A stretch of DNA of 64,000 bases, taken from assembly GCF_002101965.1 (NCBI RefSeq), contig NZ_LQQA01000013.1, forward strand, positions 310,001-374,000, written 5' to 3'. The DNA comes from Mycolicibacterium wolinskyi. Its GTDB lineage: Bacteria > Actinomycetota > Actinomycetes > Mycobacteriales > Mycobacteriaceae. How positions within the stretch are numbered: position 1 is the first letter of the stretch; each line of letters opens with the position of its first letter. Made by a program: the position numbers and the translations under genes. This document shows positions 28,091-36,641 of the stretch, one piece after another. The notes below the pieces were generated by a model that saw nothing but the letters and a program-made list of their open reading frames with translations, made no database searches and was not told the DNA's origin.

Positions 28091-28363
28091 TCACTTCGGT
28101 GATTCGTGTGCGAGTGCCCGATAGCCCTTCGCCCCGGCGCGGTCGACGGCCGCGCGCACCAAACCGAATATGAGGCCTTGCATGGCTGCCGCGGTCAGGG
28201 CCTTGGCTCCCGACCGTTCGAGATCCTTGGGATCCGGTGGCTCCAGATTGGGTTCGTCGATGCGCTTCCAGATCTGATTGAACACTGCGCTTGCCAGTAG
28301 CCCGCCCGCCACACTCGTCGCGATGGAAAGCGGACGGTACAACAGCTTCGAGCTTCGCCTCAC
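28091..28363 (-). CDS. DUF4235 family small membrane-associated protein
   Basis: 90 residues from GTG 28363 with AGGAGG 4 bases upstream. The DUF4235 pattern is seen: KLLYRPLSIATSVAGGLLAS, then FNQIWKRIDEPNLEPPDP, with a second hydrophobic helix AMQGLIFGLVRAAVDRAG. These proteins have one or two short membrane helices and unknown function. It is divergent from the holin-like/DUF3618/phospholipase D genes, a common neighbourhood for DUF4235 proteins, hinting at an envelope role. Confidence 0.85.
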   Translation of the reverse strand: MRRSSKLLYRPLSIATSVAGGLLASAVFNQIWKRIDEPNLEPPDPKDLERSGAKALTAAAMQGLIFGLVRAAVDRAGAKGYRALAHESPK

Positions 28364-28496
28364 GGGTCCTCCTAGCGTGTGACTTGCCCAGGTACATACC
28401 CGAATGCGGCGGGATGTAACGGTGCCGCCAGGTTTCATCCGCGGAGCTCCTGGGCACTGCTGTGGAGTAGCAGAACGCCTGCAGAAGGGTCTACTC

Positions 28497-28904
28497 ATGA
28501 CCACACAACCGAAACCCATGAGCGAAGCGTCCATACCTCAGCTCGTCGGCCAGCTACAGGAACAGACATCACGGCTCGTGCGTGATGAGTTGCGGTTGGC
28601 CCAGAAGGAGTTCCAGGAGTCCGCCCGCCACGCCGGCATCGGCGCCGGATTGATCAGTGCCGCCGGACTGTTTGCGGTACTCGGCCTGATGACGGTGATC
28701 GCCGCGGCCGTCGCGGCGTTGTCGCTCGTCCTGCCGGTCTGGGCCGCCGCGGTGATCGTCGCGGTCGTGCTGTTCATCTGCGCCGGGGTGGCGGCGTTGG
28801 TGAGCCGCAAGCAGGTGCAGCAGGTCCCGCCGCCGGCTGCCGAGTCCGTCGACAGCGTCAAGCACGACCTCGCGGAGATCAAGGAGGCACGACATGCCCG
28901 CTGA
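28497..28904 (+). CDS. Phage holin-like (DUF1469) membrane protein
   Basis: 135 residues from ATG 28497 (AAGGG 8 bases upstream). An amphipathic N-terminal helix (LVGQLQEQTSRLVRDELRLA) is followed by two membrane helices (about 52-75 and 80-103). This is the Phage_holin_3_6/DUF1469 layout common in actinobacterial chromosomes outside prophages, so the name does not imply phage. Its end overlaps the DUF3618 gene start by 11 bases, so they form one operon. Confidence 0.88.
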   Translation: MTTQPKPMSEASIPQLVGQLQEQTSRLVRDELRLAQKEFQESARHAGIGAGLISAAGLFAVLGLMTVIAAAVAALSLVLPVWAAAVIVAVVLFICAGVAALVSRKQVQQVPPPAAESVDSVKHDLAEIKEARHAR

Positions 28905-29187
28905 CCGACTTCCCCAGGAGCCCGGGCCCGACGCCGGCATCGACGAAATACAGTCGGACATCGAGCAGACCCGCAGCGAGCTCGGCGAAACGATCGGCGC
29001 ACTCACCGACAAGCTCGACGTCAAGAGCCGCGCCCAGGACAAGGCCGCCGAAACCAAGGAGGCCGTCGTCGAACGGGCGCACGTGGCCACCGAAGCCGTG
29101 AAATCCCGGCCGGCGGTTCCGGTGGCGACGGTGGTCGCCGTCCTGGCCGCGATCGGGTTCGTATGGTGGTGGCGGCGACGGCGCTGA
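28894..29187 (+). CDS. DUF3618 domain protein
   Basis: 97 residues. The diagnostic motif is IDEIQSDIEQTRSELGETIGAL, then TDKLDVKSRAQDK, with a C-terminal membrane helix (about 71-91) ending WWWRRRR. DUF3618 proteins nearly always follow a DUF1469 protein, as here, and are presumed to form a small membrane-associated complex. Function unknown. The phospholipase D gene follows after 28 bases. Confidence 0.92.
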   Translation: MPADRLPQEPGPDAGIDEIQSDIEQTRSELGETIGALTDKLDVKSRAQDKAAETKEAVVERAHVATEAVKSRPAVPVATVVAVLAAIGFVWWWRRRR

Positions 29188-29215
29188 CCGCGGCCCGCCC
29201 GGTGAGGAGACCGAC

Positions 29216-30808
29216 TTGGCTGGGTTAGCCGATTGGTTTCTCACCGCCGAGGAACGCGGCAATCCGGATACCTCGGTGCCGAACTGGTGTACCGGCAATC
29301 TGGTAGAACCGCTCGTCCACGGCGCCGTCTACTTCGAGCGGCTCGCTGCCGAAGTCGAGCAGCTCGGGCGCGGTGACCATCTGTTCTTCACCGACTGGCG
29401 CGGCGACCCCGACGAGCGGGTACGCGAGAACGGGCCCACGATATCCGAACTGTTCTGCCATGCCGCCGAACGCGGGGTCGTCGTCAAAGGCTTGATGTGG
29501 CGGTCGCATCTGGACAACTTCTCCTACAGCGAGGAGGAGAACCAGCATCTCGGCGACGCGATCGAGGCGGCCGGTGGGGAGGTGCTGCTCGACCAGCGGG
29601 TGCGTTTCGGCGGGTCGCATCACCAGAAGCTGGTGGTGCTGCGCCATCCCGGCGCTCCCGAACACGACGTCGCGTTCGCTGGCGGTATCGACCTGTGCCA
29701 CTCGCGCCGTGACGACGCCGAACATCACGGCGACCCGCAAGCGGTGCGGATGGCCAAGCAATACGGTGACCGCCCGCCGTGGCATGACCTGCAATTGCAG
29801 ATCCGCGGACCCGCCGTCGGGGCGCTCGACTACACATTCCGCGAACGCTGGACCGACCCGGCGCCGCTGGACATGCTCTCACCGATCGCCTGGATCGCCG
29901 ACAAGTTGCGCCACGCCGATCTCGATGTCGGCAAGCTGCCGCCCCAGCCGCCCGACCCGCCGCCGTGTGGTCCGCAGGCCGTGCAGGTTTTGCGGACGTA
30001 TCCCGACGCCCACTTCGAATACGCGTTCGCGCCGCGCGGTGAGCGCAGTGTCGCGCGCGGCTACACCAAGGCGGTGCAGCGGGCCAGGCGCCTGATCTAC
30101 CTCGAGGATCAGTACCTGTGGTCCAAGCAGGTGTCCCGCCTGTTCGCCGAGGCACTCGCGGCGAACCCGGATCTGCACCTGATCGCGGTCGTGCCGCGAC
30201 ACCCGGACGTGGACGGCCGGCTCGCGCTGCCGCCCAATCAGGTCGGCCGCCAGCAAGCGATCGAGACGTGCCGCGAGGCCGACCCGCGGCGTGTGCACAT
30301 CTTCGATGTCGAAAACCACGCCGGCACACCGGTTTACATGCATGCCAAGGCGTGCGTCATCGACGACGTATGGGCCTGTGTCGGTAGCGACAACTTCAAC
30401 CGGCGGTCATGGACACACGACAGCGAGCTGTCGTGTGCGGTACTCGACGACACCCGCGACGATCGCGAACCCCGCGATCCAGCGGGCCGCGGCGACGGCG
30501 CCCGCGTGTTCGCCCGAGACCTGCGCCTGCGACTGCTGCGCGAACACCTCGACCGGGCGCCCGACGGCAGCGACGACGACGGCCTCATCGACCCCGCGGC
30601 GGTGGTCGAGACCGTCGCCGCGTCCGCGCAGGCACTGCAGGACTGGCATGACGGCGGCCGGGTCGGCCCCCGGCCGCCGGGGCGGCTGCGGCCCCACCAA
30701 CCCGAACGGCTCGGCCGCTTCACGCGCGCGTGGGCCATCCCGATGTACCGCGCCGCCTACGACCCCGACGGCCGCTCCTACCGCGACCGATTGCGGGGCC
30801 GGTGGTAA
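29216..30808 (+). CDS. Phospholipase D-like (PLD superfamily) enzyme
   Basis: 530 residues from TTG 29216, with GGTGAGGAG 6 bases upstream. Two HKD motifs are present: HHQKLVVL...GGID (about 139-160) and HAKACVIDD...GSDNFNRRS (about 378-402), the pair needed for phosphodiester cleavage or transfer. No signal peptide is evident. PLD-like proteins of this type act on phospholipids or as cardiolipin-type synthases; the location after the holin/DUF3618 genes suggests a membrane-lipid task. The substrate is unknown. Confidence 0.9.
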   Translation: MAGLADWFLTAEERGNPDTSVPNWCTGNLVEPLVHGAVYFERLAAEVEQLGRGDHLFFTDWRGDPDERVRENGPTISELFCHAAERGVVVKGLMWRSHLDNFSYSEEENQHLGDAIEAAGGEVLLDQRVRFGGSHHQKLVVLRHPGAPEHDVAFAGGIDLCHSRRDDAEHHGDPQAVRMAKQYGDRPPWHDLQLQIRGPAVGALDYTFRERWTDPAPLDMLSPIAWIADKLRHADLDVGKLPPQPPDPPPCGPQAVQVLRTYPDAHFEYAFAPRGERSVARGYTKAVQRARRLIYLEDQYLWSKQVSRLFAEALAANPDLHLIAVVPRHPDVDGRLALPPNQVGRQQAIETCREADPRRVHIFDVENHAGTPVYMHAKACVIDDVWACVGSDNFNRRSWTHDSELSCAVLDDTRDDREPRDPAGRGDGARVFARDLRLRLLREHLDRAPDGSDDDGLIDPAAVVETVAASAQALQDWHDGGRVGPRPPGRLRPHQPERLGRFTRAWAIPMYRAAYDPDGRSYRDRLRGRW

Positions 30809-30830
30809 CTCACCCCATCACGTTAGAAGT

Positions 30831-30859
30831 AACATCACACATGTTGAATATGTGATGTT
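30831..30859. promoter_or_regulatory. Candidate DeoR operator (12-bp inverted repeat)
   Basis: Arms AACATCACACAT (30831-30842) and ATATGTGATGTT (30848-30859) match at 11 of 12 positions around a 5-base spacer. It lies 50 bases upstream of the DeoR-type regulator start, at the head of the kinase/dehydrogenase/aldolase operon, as expected for autoregulation. Confidence 0.65.
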
Positions 30860-30908
30860 TCGCGTGATACGGTCGGCCGCACTATGACGTGGGTTACAGG
30901 AGGTGGCC

Positions 30909-31754
30909 GTGCCAGCACAGTTGCGCCGCACCAGCAATCACTCACATCGGCGTTCGGAGATCGTTGAGTTCGTCCGGGCCCGCGGGTGGGCCCGCATCGA
31001 CGAGCTGGCCGATCAGTTCAGCGTGAGCACCATGACGATCCACCGCGATCTCGACCACCTCCACGCCCAGGGCATGCTGCGCAAGGTGCGGTCGGGAGCC
31101 GAAGCTCCGCCGAGCGAGGCCTTCGAGCGCAACATCGATTTGCGTAGGGCGCTCAACCTCACCGAGAAACGTGCGGTCGCGACCACCGGATTCGATTGGG
31201 CAGCAAGCCAAGTCGAGATGCAGGCCGTCGCGATGGACGACAGCACCACCGCACTGCACGTCCTGCCCCGGCTGTCGGAGCGCTTGCCGCTGACCGTGGT
31301 GACCAACTTCCTGCCCGCGATCAACGAGCTGTCGACCGACCCCCGGGTCCGGCTCAACGCCATCGGTGGTGACTACGTTCCCGAGTTCTCGTCGTTCGTC
31401 GGCGCGCAGGCGGTGCGCGCGCTGCGGGACATGCATTACGACGTGCTGTTCATGTCGGTGACAGCCGTCTCGCGCGGCATGTGCTTTCACCCGTCCAGTG
31501 CCGCAGCCGAACTCAAGCGCGCGTTCATGGAAAGCGCCGAGCTCCGGGTGCTGCTCATCGATCACACCAAGCTGGCTCGTCGAGCGATCCATCGCATCTG
31601 TGCGCTCGAAGACTTCGATGCCGTCGTCATCGATGCCGGTATCGGCGCCGATGACATGGAGCAGCTGGAAGCCACCGGCGCGAACATCATTGTGGCGCAG
31701 CCTGATCCGACACTCACGGCCGAGCTGGAATTCAGCGGGGCAACGCCGCGATGA
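30909..31754 (+). CDS. DeoR/GlpR family regulator of a sugar or polyol operon
   Basis: 281 residues from GTG 30909, with AGGAGG 5-6 bases upstream. The N-terminal HTH is typical (RRSEIVEFVRARGWARIDELADQFSVST, with TIHRDL and DLDHLHAQGML), and the C-terminal DeoR sensor domain has VVTNFLPAINEL, GGDYVPEFSSFVG and the late DHTKLAR motif that contacts sugar phosphates in this family. It is first in an operon with kinase, dehydrogenase and aldolase genes, each overlapping the next by 4 bases. A phosphorylated sugar of that pathway is the likely inducer. Confidence 0.93.
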   Translation: MPAQLRRTSNHSHRRSEIVEFVRARGWARIDELADQFSVSTMTIHRDLDHLHAQGMLRKVRSGAEAPPSEAFERNIDLRRALNLTEKRAVATTGFDWAASQVEMQAVAMDDSTTALHVLPRLSERLPLTVVTNFLPAINELSTDPRVRLNAIGGDYVPEFSSFVGAQAVRALRDMHYDVLFMSVTAVSRGMCFHPSSAAAELKRAFMESAELRVLLIDHTKLARRAIHRICALEDFDAVVIDAGIGADDMEQLEATGANIIVAQPDPTLTAELEFSGATPR

Positions 31755-33277
31755 GGTCACCGCTCGTGATCGCGGTCGACTGCTCGACGACCGCGGCGAA
31801 AGCCATCATCGTCGACGCCAAGGGTGACCTGGTGGGGACCGGTGCACAGGCGCTGGAGACCCGGACACCCGCGCCGCACTGGTTCGAGCAGGAAGCGCCG
31901 GACTGGTGGACCGCCACCGACGAAGCCGTTCGGCAGGCCCTCAGCGAGATCGACGACCGCGGTGCCGTCGCTGCCATCTGTGTCACACACCAGCGCGAGA
32001 CGTTCGTCTGCCTCGACGCCGACGACAAACCGATCAGGCCGGCGATCCTGTGGATGGACGGGCGCGCGGACGCCGAAACCCGAAGGTACGGAACGCAACG
32101 CGTCGAGTTGCTGTCGGGCAAGCCCGCCGACATCACGCCCGGCCTGTACAAGCTGCTGTGGCTGCGCGATCACGAGCCCGACACGATGGCCCGCTGTCAT
32201 CGCATCGCCGACGTGCACACGTATCTCACGCACGCCATGACCGGGCAGTGGATGTCGAGCACCGCCTCGGTGGACCCGCTGGCGTTGATCGACCAGGCCA
32301 CGGGTGACTATAGCGGCGAGCTCCTCGAGCTCGCCGGGCTGAACCGCGGCCAGTTGCCCGACCTGGTGCCCACGGGCACCTCGCTCGGACCGTTGCGGCC
32401 CGAGATCGCCGAATCGTGGGGGCTCAACGGGGATGTCGTGGTGGTCGCGGGTACCGGAGACGGCCAGGCCGCCGGTCTTGGCCTCGGTGTGACCGATCCC
32501 GGAGTCGCGTATCTGGTGCTCGGCACCGCGGTCGTGATCGGTGCCGAGATGACGTCGTACCTGCCGTCCCGCGCCTACCGGTCGATGATCTCGGCGATGC
32601 ACGGCCAGACCACCGCGGAGACCTTCAGCTCGTCGGGCACCTATCTGCCGACGTGGTTTCGCACCGAGTTCGGCGATCCGGAGCTGGGCGGCGCGCCCGA
32701 CCCGCGGCTTGAGCGCGACGCCGCCGCACTGCCGGTGGGCAGCGAGGGCCTGCTGACCCTGCCGTACTGGAACGGTGCGCAGACTCCACACTGGGACAGC
32801 CGGGCTTCCGGCATAACCATCGGCTGGCGTGGCTGCCATACCAAGGCCCACATGTACCGGTCCTTGCTCGAAGGCATCGCCTTCGAACTCCGCATGCAAC
32901 TCGACGGACTCGAAGCGGCCCGTGGTGAACGCGTCGAGGTGCTGCGCGCAATGGGCGGCGGTGCGCGCAGCGTGTTGTGGACCCAAATCATGGCCGACGT
33001 GTTCGGCAGGCCGCTGGAAGTCTGCGCCTCCGGGGAGGTGAGCGCACTCGGTGCCGCCGCGGTCGCATTGACGGCGATCGGTGAATTCACCTCCATCCCC
33101 GAAGCCGCGGCCGCGGTCGCGCGCACCGATGCCGTGATCGAGCCGCGCACCGACGCCTCGGCCCGCTACGCCGAGTTACGCGCCCTGTACCAACGCATCT
33201 TCACCGAAACCCGGGACATGCTGCACACCCTGCACGACCTGGGCCAGCACCACGAAACACGAGGAGATCAACAATGA
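31751..33277 (+). CDS. FGGY family carbohydrate kinase
   Basis: 508 residues. The ATPase-fold motifs are VIAVDCSTTAAKAI near the N terminus, HQRETFVCLD, the catalytic Asp in VVAGTGDGQAAGLG and the adenosine motif MGGGARSVLWTQIMADVFGR. It resembles xylulokinase and other FGGY kinases that phosphorylate ketoses or polyols. The ATG overlaps the regulator stop. Next to a zinc dehydrogenase and a class II aldolase, it most likely phosphorylates the ketose made by the dehydrogenase. Confidence 0.92.
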   Translation: MRSPLVIAVDCSTTAAKAIIVDAKGDLVGTGAQALETRTPAPHWFEQEAPDWWTATDEAVRQALSEIDDRGAVAAICVTHQRETFVCLDADDKPIRPAILWMDGRADAETRRYGTQRVELLSGKPADITPGLYKLLWLRDHEPDTMARCHRIADVHTYLTHAMTGQWMSSTASVDPLALIDQATGDYSGELLELAGLNRGQLPDLVPTGTSLGPLRPEIAESWGLNGDVVVVAGTGDGQAAGLGLGVTDPGVAYLVLGTAVVIGAEMTSYLPSRAYRSMISAMHGQTTAETFSSSGTYLPTWFRTEFGDPELGGAPDPRLERDAAALPVGSEGLLTLPYWNGAQTPHWDSRASGITIGWRGCHTKAHMYRSLLEGIAFELRMQLDGLEAARGERVEVLRAMGGGARSVLWTQIMADVFGRPLEVCASGEVSALGAAAVALTAIGEFTSIPEAAAAVARTDAVIEPRTDASARYAELRALYQRIFTETRDMLHTLHDLGQHHETRGDQQ

Positions 33278-34311
33278 GAGCGGCCATGTTCTATGGGCCA
33301 GGAGACTTGCGGCTGGAAGACGTCGCGGCCACCGAACCCGGGCCGGGCGAGGTGCTGGTGGACGTGAAAGCCGCAGCGACGTGCGGCACCGACTTGAAGT
33401 CGTATCGGCGCGGCCACCCCAAGCTCTTCCCGACGCTGCCGTCCCGGTTCGGTCATGAATTCGCAGGCGTCGTCTCGGCCGTCGGCGACGGCGTCGACAA
33501 GTTCGCCGTCGGCGACCGCGTCGTCGCGGCCAACACCGCGCCGTGCGGGCACTGCTGGGCATGCACGCGCGGACGCCAAAGCCTCTGCGAGAACCTGGAA
33601 TTCCTCAACGGGGCGTTCGCGGAACAGGTGATCATTCCGGCCGCGATCGTCGAACGCAACACCTATCTGTTGCCCGACGATCTCGACTTCGCCTCCGCGG
33701 CACCGCTGGAGCCGTTGGCCACCGTCGTCCACGGTATGGACGAAACCGGCATTCAGCTCGGGGACACCGTCGTCGTGCACGGGGCGGGACCGATCGGCCT
33801 GATGTTCGTGCGGCTCGCGACGCTGCGCGGCGCCAACGTGATCTCGGTCGACCAGTCACCATGGCGGCTGCAGCAGGCCAGCCAGGCCGGTGCGGTGGAT
33901 ACCGTTGACCTGTCCGAGGTTTCGGATTTCGAAGACCGGGTCGCGATGATCAAGGCGCGCACACCGCATGGGCGGGGCGCCGACGTCGCCATCGAGGCGG
34001 TCGGGCTGCCGCAGGTGTGGGAACAGACCGTGCGGACCCTGCGGCCCGGCGCAACGGCGGTGCTGTTCGGCGGTACACCGAAAGGTGCGCCGTTTTCCGT
34101 CGACTCCTCCGCCATGCATTACGAGGAGTACACCCTCAAGGGCGTCTTCCACCACACCCCCAACTACGTGCGGACCGCGGTGGAGTTGTTGGCGAGCAAG
34201 AAAGTCGACGGGTCGATGCTGGTGACCGAGTGCAGGCCGCTGGAAGCACTGCTGCCGAGTCTGGAGGACATGGCCGCGGGCCGCGGTTCGAAGTACGTGT
34301 TGGAGCCATGA
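33274..34311 (+). CDS. Zinc-dependent sugar-alcohol dehydrogenase
   Basis: 345 residues, ATGA overlap with the kinase. Catalytic zinc ligands in ATCGTDLKSY and FGHEF, structural zinc cysteines in PCGHCWACTRGRQSLC, and Rossmann motif GAGPIGLM. The subfamily includes sorbitol, threonine and tetritol dehydrogenases. In this operon it probably oxidises a polyol to a ketose before phosphorylation and aldol cleavage. The exact polyol cannot be read from the sequence. Confidence 0.92.
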   Translation: MRAAMFYGPGDLRLEDVAATEPGPGEVLVDVKAAATCGTDLKSYRRGHPKLFPTLPSRFGHEFAGVVSAVGDGVDKFAVGDRVVAANTAPCGHCWACTRGRQSLCENLEFLNGAFAEQVIIPAAIVERNTYLLPDDLDFASAAPLEPLATVVHGMDETGIQLGDTVVVHGAGPIGLMFVRLATLRGANVISVDQSPWRLQQASQAGAVDTVDLSEVSDFEDRVAMIKARTPHGRGADVAIEAVGLPQVWEQTVRTLRPGATAVLFGGTPKGAPFSVDSSAMHYEEYTLKGVFHHTPNYVRTAVELLASKKVDGSMLVTECRPLEALLPSLEDMAAGRGSKYVLEP

Positions 34312-34967
34312 GCGCGCCGACCCAGCTCGCCGCCGAGCGTCAGCAGGTCGTCGAGGCCTGTCAGTTCCTGAGCCGCTCCGGGCTCGTGGTCGGGACCGCG
34401 GGCAACGTGTCGATACGGGTCGGCGACCTCGTGGTGATCTCGCCGAGCGGCGTCGACTACGAGGCGATGTCGGCGCGCGACGTCGGGATCCACGACCTCG
34501 ACGGCAACGCCGTGGACGCCGCCTTGGCACCGTCCAGCGAACTCGCGCTGCACCTCGCGGTGTACCGGACGACCGAGCACACCGCGGTCGTGCACACCCA
34601 CGGGCCGGCCTCCACCGCGTTGTCGACCGTCGTCGACGAGGTGCCCGCATCGCACTACTATTCGGCGCTGTTCGGCGGTGCCGTACGGGTCGCGCCGTAC
34701 GCCACGTTCGGTACACAGGCGTTGGCCGACAACGTGACCACCGCACTGCGCGATCGCACCGCCGCCCTGATGGGCAACCACGGTGCCGTCCTCGTCGGTC
34801 GAGCGCTCCCGAAGGTGCTGAACCTCGTGCCCTACCTCGAGTACATCTGCGACGTGCAACTGCGGGCGATGGCCAGCGGTGCACCCGTCCGCGTGCTCGA
34901 TGGCGAAGAGATCGCCGAAGTCGGCCGTCGGCTCGCCGGTTACGGTCAACAGGCGACGCGGGGCTGA
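34308..34967 (+). CDS. Class II aldolase/adducin family protein (FucA-like)
   Basis: 219 residues starting at ATG 34308 within the previous stop. Motifs: GTAGNVSIR and VISPSGVDY that hold the phosphate, catalytic Glu in PSSELALHLAVY, zinc histidines in VVHTHGP and the third in MGNHGAVL. This is the L-fuculose-1-phosphate/L-ribulose-1-phosphate aldolase type, cleaving a ketose 1-phosphate to dihydroxyacetone phosphate and an aldehyde. It completes the dehydrogenase-kinase-aldolase set. Confidence 0.92.
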   Translation: MSAPTQLAAERQQVVEACQFLSRSGLVVGTAGNVSIRVGDLVVISPSGVDYEAMSARDVGIHDLDGNAVDAALAPSSELALHLAVYRTTEHTAVVHTHGPASTALSTVVDEVPASHYYSALFGGAVRVAPYATFGTQALADNVTTALRDRTAALMGNHGAVLVGRALPKVLNLVPYLEYICDVQLRAMASGAPVRVLDGEEIAEVGRRLAGYGQQATRG

Positions 34968-35023
34968 CGAAATGGCTACGCGCAGAGCCTGATTGCGACC
35001 ATCGCGTCGGTCTCGACGCATTG

Positions 35024-35704
35024 CTACTGCGCCGGTAGCAAAACCACGACCTCGGGCACCGGCTGCAGGTGTTCCTGGAGAATGCGCAGCGATTCCGCGG
35101 CATCACACTTGCCCAGCGCCGCGACCAGCGCCCGATGCTGGGCGTTGATCGTGTCGAGCCGCTGCGGGCCGACGTGCAGCATGCGGACGGCCAACCGCTG
35201 CTGGCGGGACCGCAGCGAGTCGTACAGCTCGGTGAGGACGGAGTTCCCGGCCGCCCGCACCAGCGTCAGGTGAAACTCCCGGTCGAGGTGGGCCACGGTG
35301 AACCAGTCCCGTTCCCGCCCAGCCTGTTCCATCGGTTCGAGGAAGTTCGCCATGTCTTCTGCGGCAGAGCCGTTGCGTGCGCACGTCGTGTTGATCGCGT
35401 TGCCCTCGATCAACAGTCGGGCCTGATAGACCTCTTCGAGTTCGCGCGCCGTCACCATGCGCACCTGTGCGCCCTTGCGGGGGTTCAGCGTGACGAATTT
35501 CTCGGCGGCGAGCCGGTGAAGCGCTTCGCGCACCGGAGTTCGCGACACGCCCATCGTGCGGGACACCCACTGCTCATCGAGGAACATGCCGCCCTCGAGG
35601 GTGCCGCGGATGATCTCGTCCCGCAGCCATTCGTACACGCGGTCGCGCGCCGGTCCGGTTGCGGTGGGCTCATCTGGCCGACCGACCAGCGCCGATGGCG
35701 ACAT
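35024..35704 (-). CDS. GntR family regulator, FadR/FCD subfamily
   Basis: 226 residues from ATG 35704 with GGAAAGGA 6 bases upstream; the frame extends to 35881 but crosses the operator region. The winged HTH has the GntR pattern: VYEWLRDEIIRGTLEGG, WVSRTMGVSRTPVREAL. The FCD effector domain shows VYQARLLIEG, then DREFHLTLVRAAGNSV and HRALVAAL, with metal-binding D/H residues. Divergent from the aldolase operon, it probably represses both directions through the palindrome between them. Confidence 0.93.
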   Translation of the reverse strand: MSPSALVGRPDEPTATGPARDRVYEWLRDEIIRGTLEGGMFLDEQWVSRTMGVSRTPVREALHRLAAEKFVTLNPRKGAQVRMVTARELEEVYQARLLIEGNAINTTCARNGSAAEDMANFLEPMEQAGRERDWFTVAHLDREFHLTLVRAAGNSVLTELYDSLRSRQQRLAVRMLHVGPQRLDTINAQHRALVAALGKCDAAESLRILQEHLQPVPEVVVLLPAQ

Positions 35705-35775
35705 ACAGATCCTTTCCTCGGAAATGAGGCTACCTCCGTGCCGGAATGCAGCATATCTACGGTGGACACCCCAAG

Positions 35776-35801
35776 AATGCGTCGTGTATACATGACGCAT
35801 T
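35776..35801. promoter_or_regulatory. Candidate GntR operator (26-bp near-perfect palindrome)
   Basis: The half-site AATGCGTCGTGTA is mirrored by TACATGACGCATT with a single mismatch, centred on GTATAC. It sits between the divergent GntR and HpcH/HpaI aldolase genes. FCD-type GntR regulators often bind palindromes built around TGTATACA, so this is a strong candidate. Confidence 0.75.
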
Positions 35802-35885
35802 ACAGACCTGTGTGGGCCATCACACCGTCGTCGTGGTGCACCGCGGCCCCGCTCTGCCCATCTCGTCGAACAAGGAGTCACTCAT

Positions 35886-36641
35886 ATGCCGAGCACCGTC
35901 CCCGCCGATCGTCGTAATGCCATCTGGCTGTCGGATCCAAGCGTCGCCGCCGCCGAGATCGCGCGCGGCATCGGCTACGGAGCCGTGGTCCTCGACATCG
36001 AGCACGGTGCGTTCGACCTCGCCGATCTCGAGAGATTCATTCCGTTCCTGCGTCACCTTGGCATGGAGGTTCTCGCGAAAGTGCTTGGCCCCGAACGCGG
36101 CCCGATTCAGCAGGCACTCGACTTCGGCGCCACCACGGTCGTCATCCCCCACATCGAGAACGCGGCGCATGCCAAGGCCGTGACAGCGTTCGCCAAGTTC
36201 CCCCCGCTCGGTGACCGGAGCTTCGCCGGTGGCCGCACGTCGAACTACGGGGGCTTCACCGACGATTGGGTTCGTGAGCAGGACACCACCACGCGCTGCT
36301 ATCCGATGATCGAGGACGCAGGCGCCATCGAGGACATCGCCGAGATCCTCGCGTTGGACACCGTCGACGGTGTTTTCGTCGGCCCGTCCGATCTGTCGCT
36401 GCGGCGGGACCGCGGTGCATACTCACGCGAGGACGGCGACTTCGCCGACCTCGCGGTCATCGCCGCTGCCGCCGCCGAAGCCGGAAAGCCCTGGGTGCTG
36501 CCCGCATGGAGCAAAGAGGAAAAGGAGTTCGCCGTCGCCCACGGCGCCGATCAGATGGCCCTCATGATGCAACATGGCGCGTTGGCGGCCGGATTCACCG
36601 CACCGTTCGAGCAGGTCGCTGCCATCCGGGCCGGCCGATGA
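35886..36641 (+). CDS. HpcH/HpaI family aldolase
   Basis: 251 residues. The TIM-barrel aldolase motifs are VVLDIEHGAFDLADLERF, the glycine-rich GDRSFAGGRTSNYG, the acidic metal ligand in YPMIEDAGAIED and GVFVGPSDLSL. Members cleave 2-keto-3-deoxy (hydroxy) acids to pyruvate and an aldehyde. It starts an operon with an MFS carrier and a nitrilase-type enzyme (ATGA overlaps) and is divergent from a GntR regulator. A sugar acid or keto acid is the likely substrate. Confidence 0.92.
   Translation: MPSTVPADRRNAIWLSDPSVAAAEIARGIGYGAVVLDIEHGAFDLADLERFIPFLRHLGMEVLAKVLGPERGPIQQALDFGATTVVIPHIENAAHAKAVTAFAKFPPLGDRSFAGGRTSNYGGFTDDWVREQDTTTRCYPMIEDAGAIEDIAEILALDTVDGVFVGPSDLSLRRDRGAYSREDGDFADLAVIAAAAAEAGKPWVLPAWSKEEKEFAVAHGADQMALMMQHGALAAGFTAPFEQVAAIRAGR

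Noticed and set aside
28497..30808. Prophage fragment suggested by the holin-like gene
   Set aside because: DUF1469 holin-like proteins with DUF3618 are ordinary chromosomal genes in actinobacteria, and no other phage gene, integrase or att site is present.
31757..32986. Minus-strand open frame of about 409 codons opposite the FGGY kinase
   Set aside because: Antisense shadow of a gene with clear kinase motifs.
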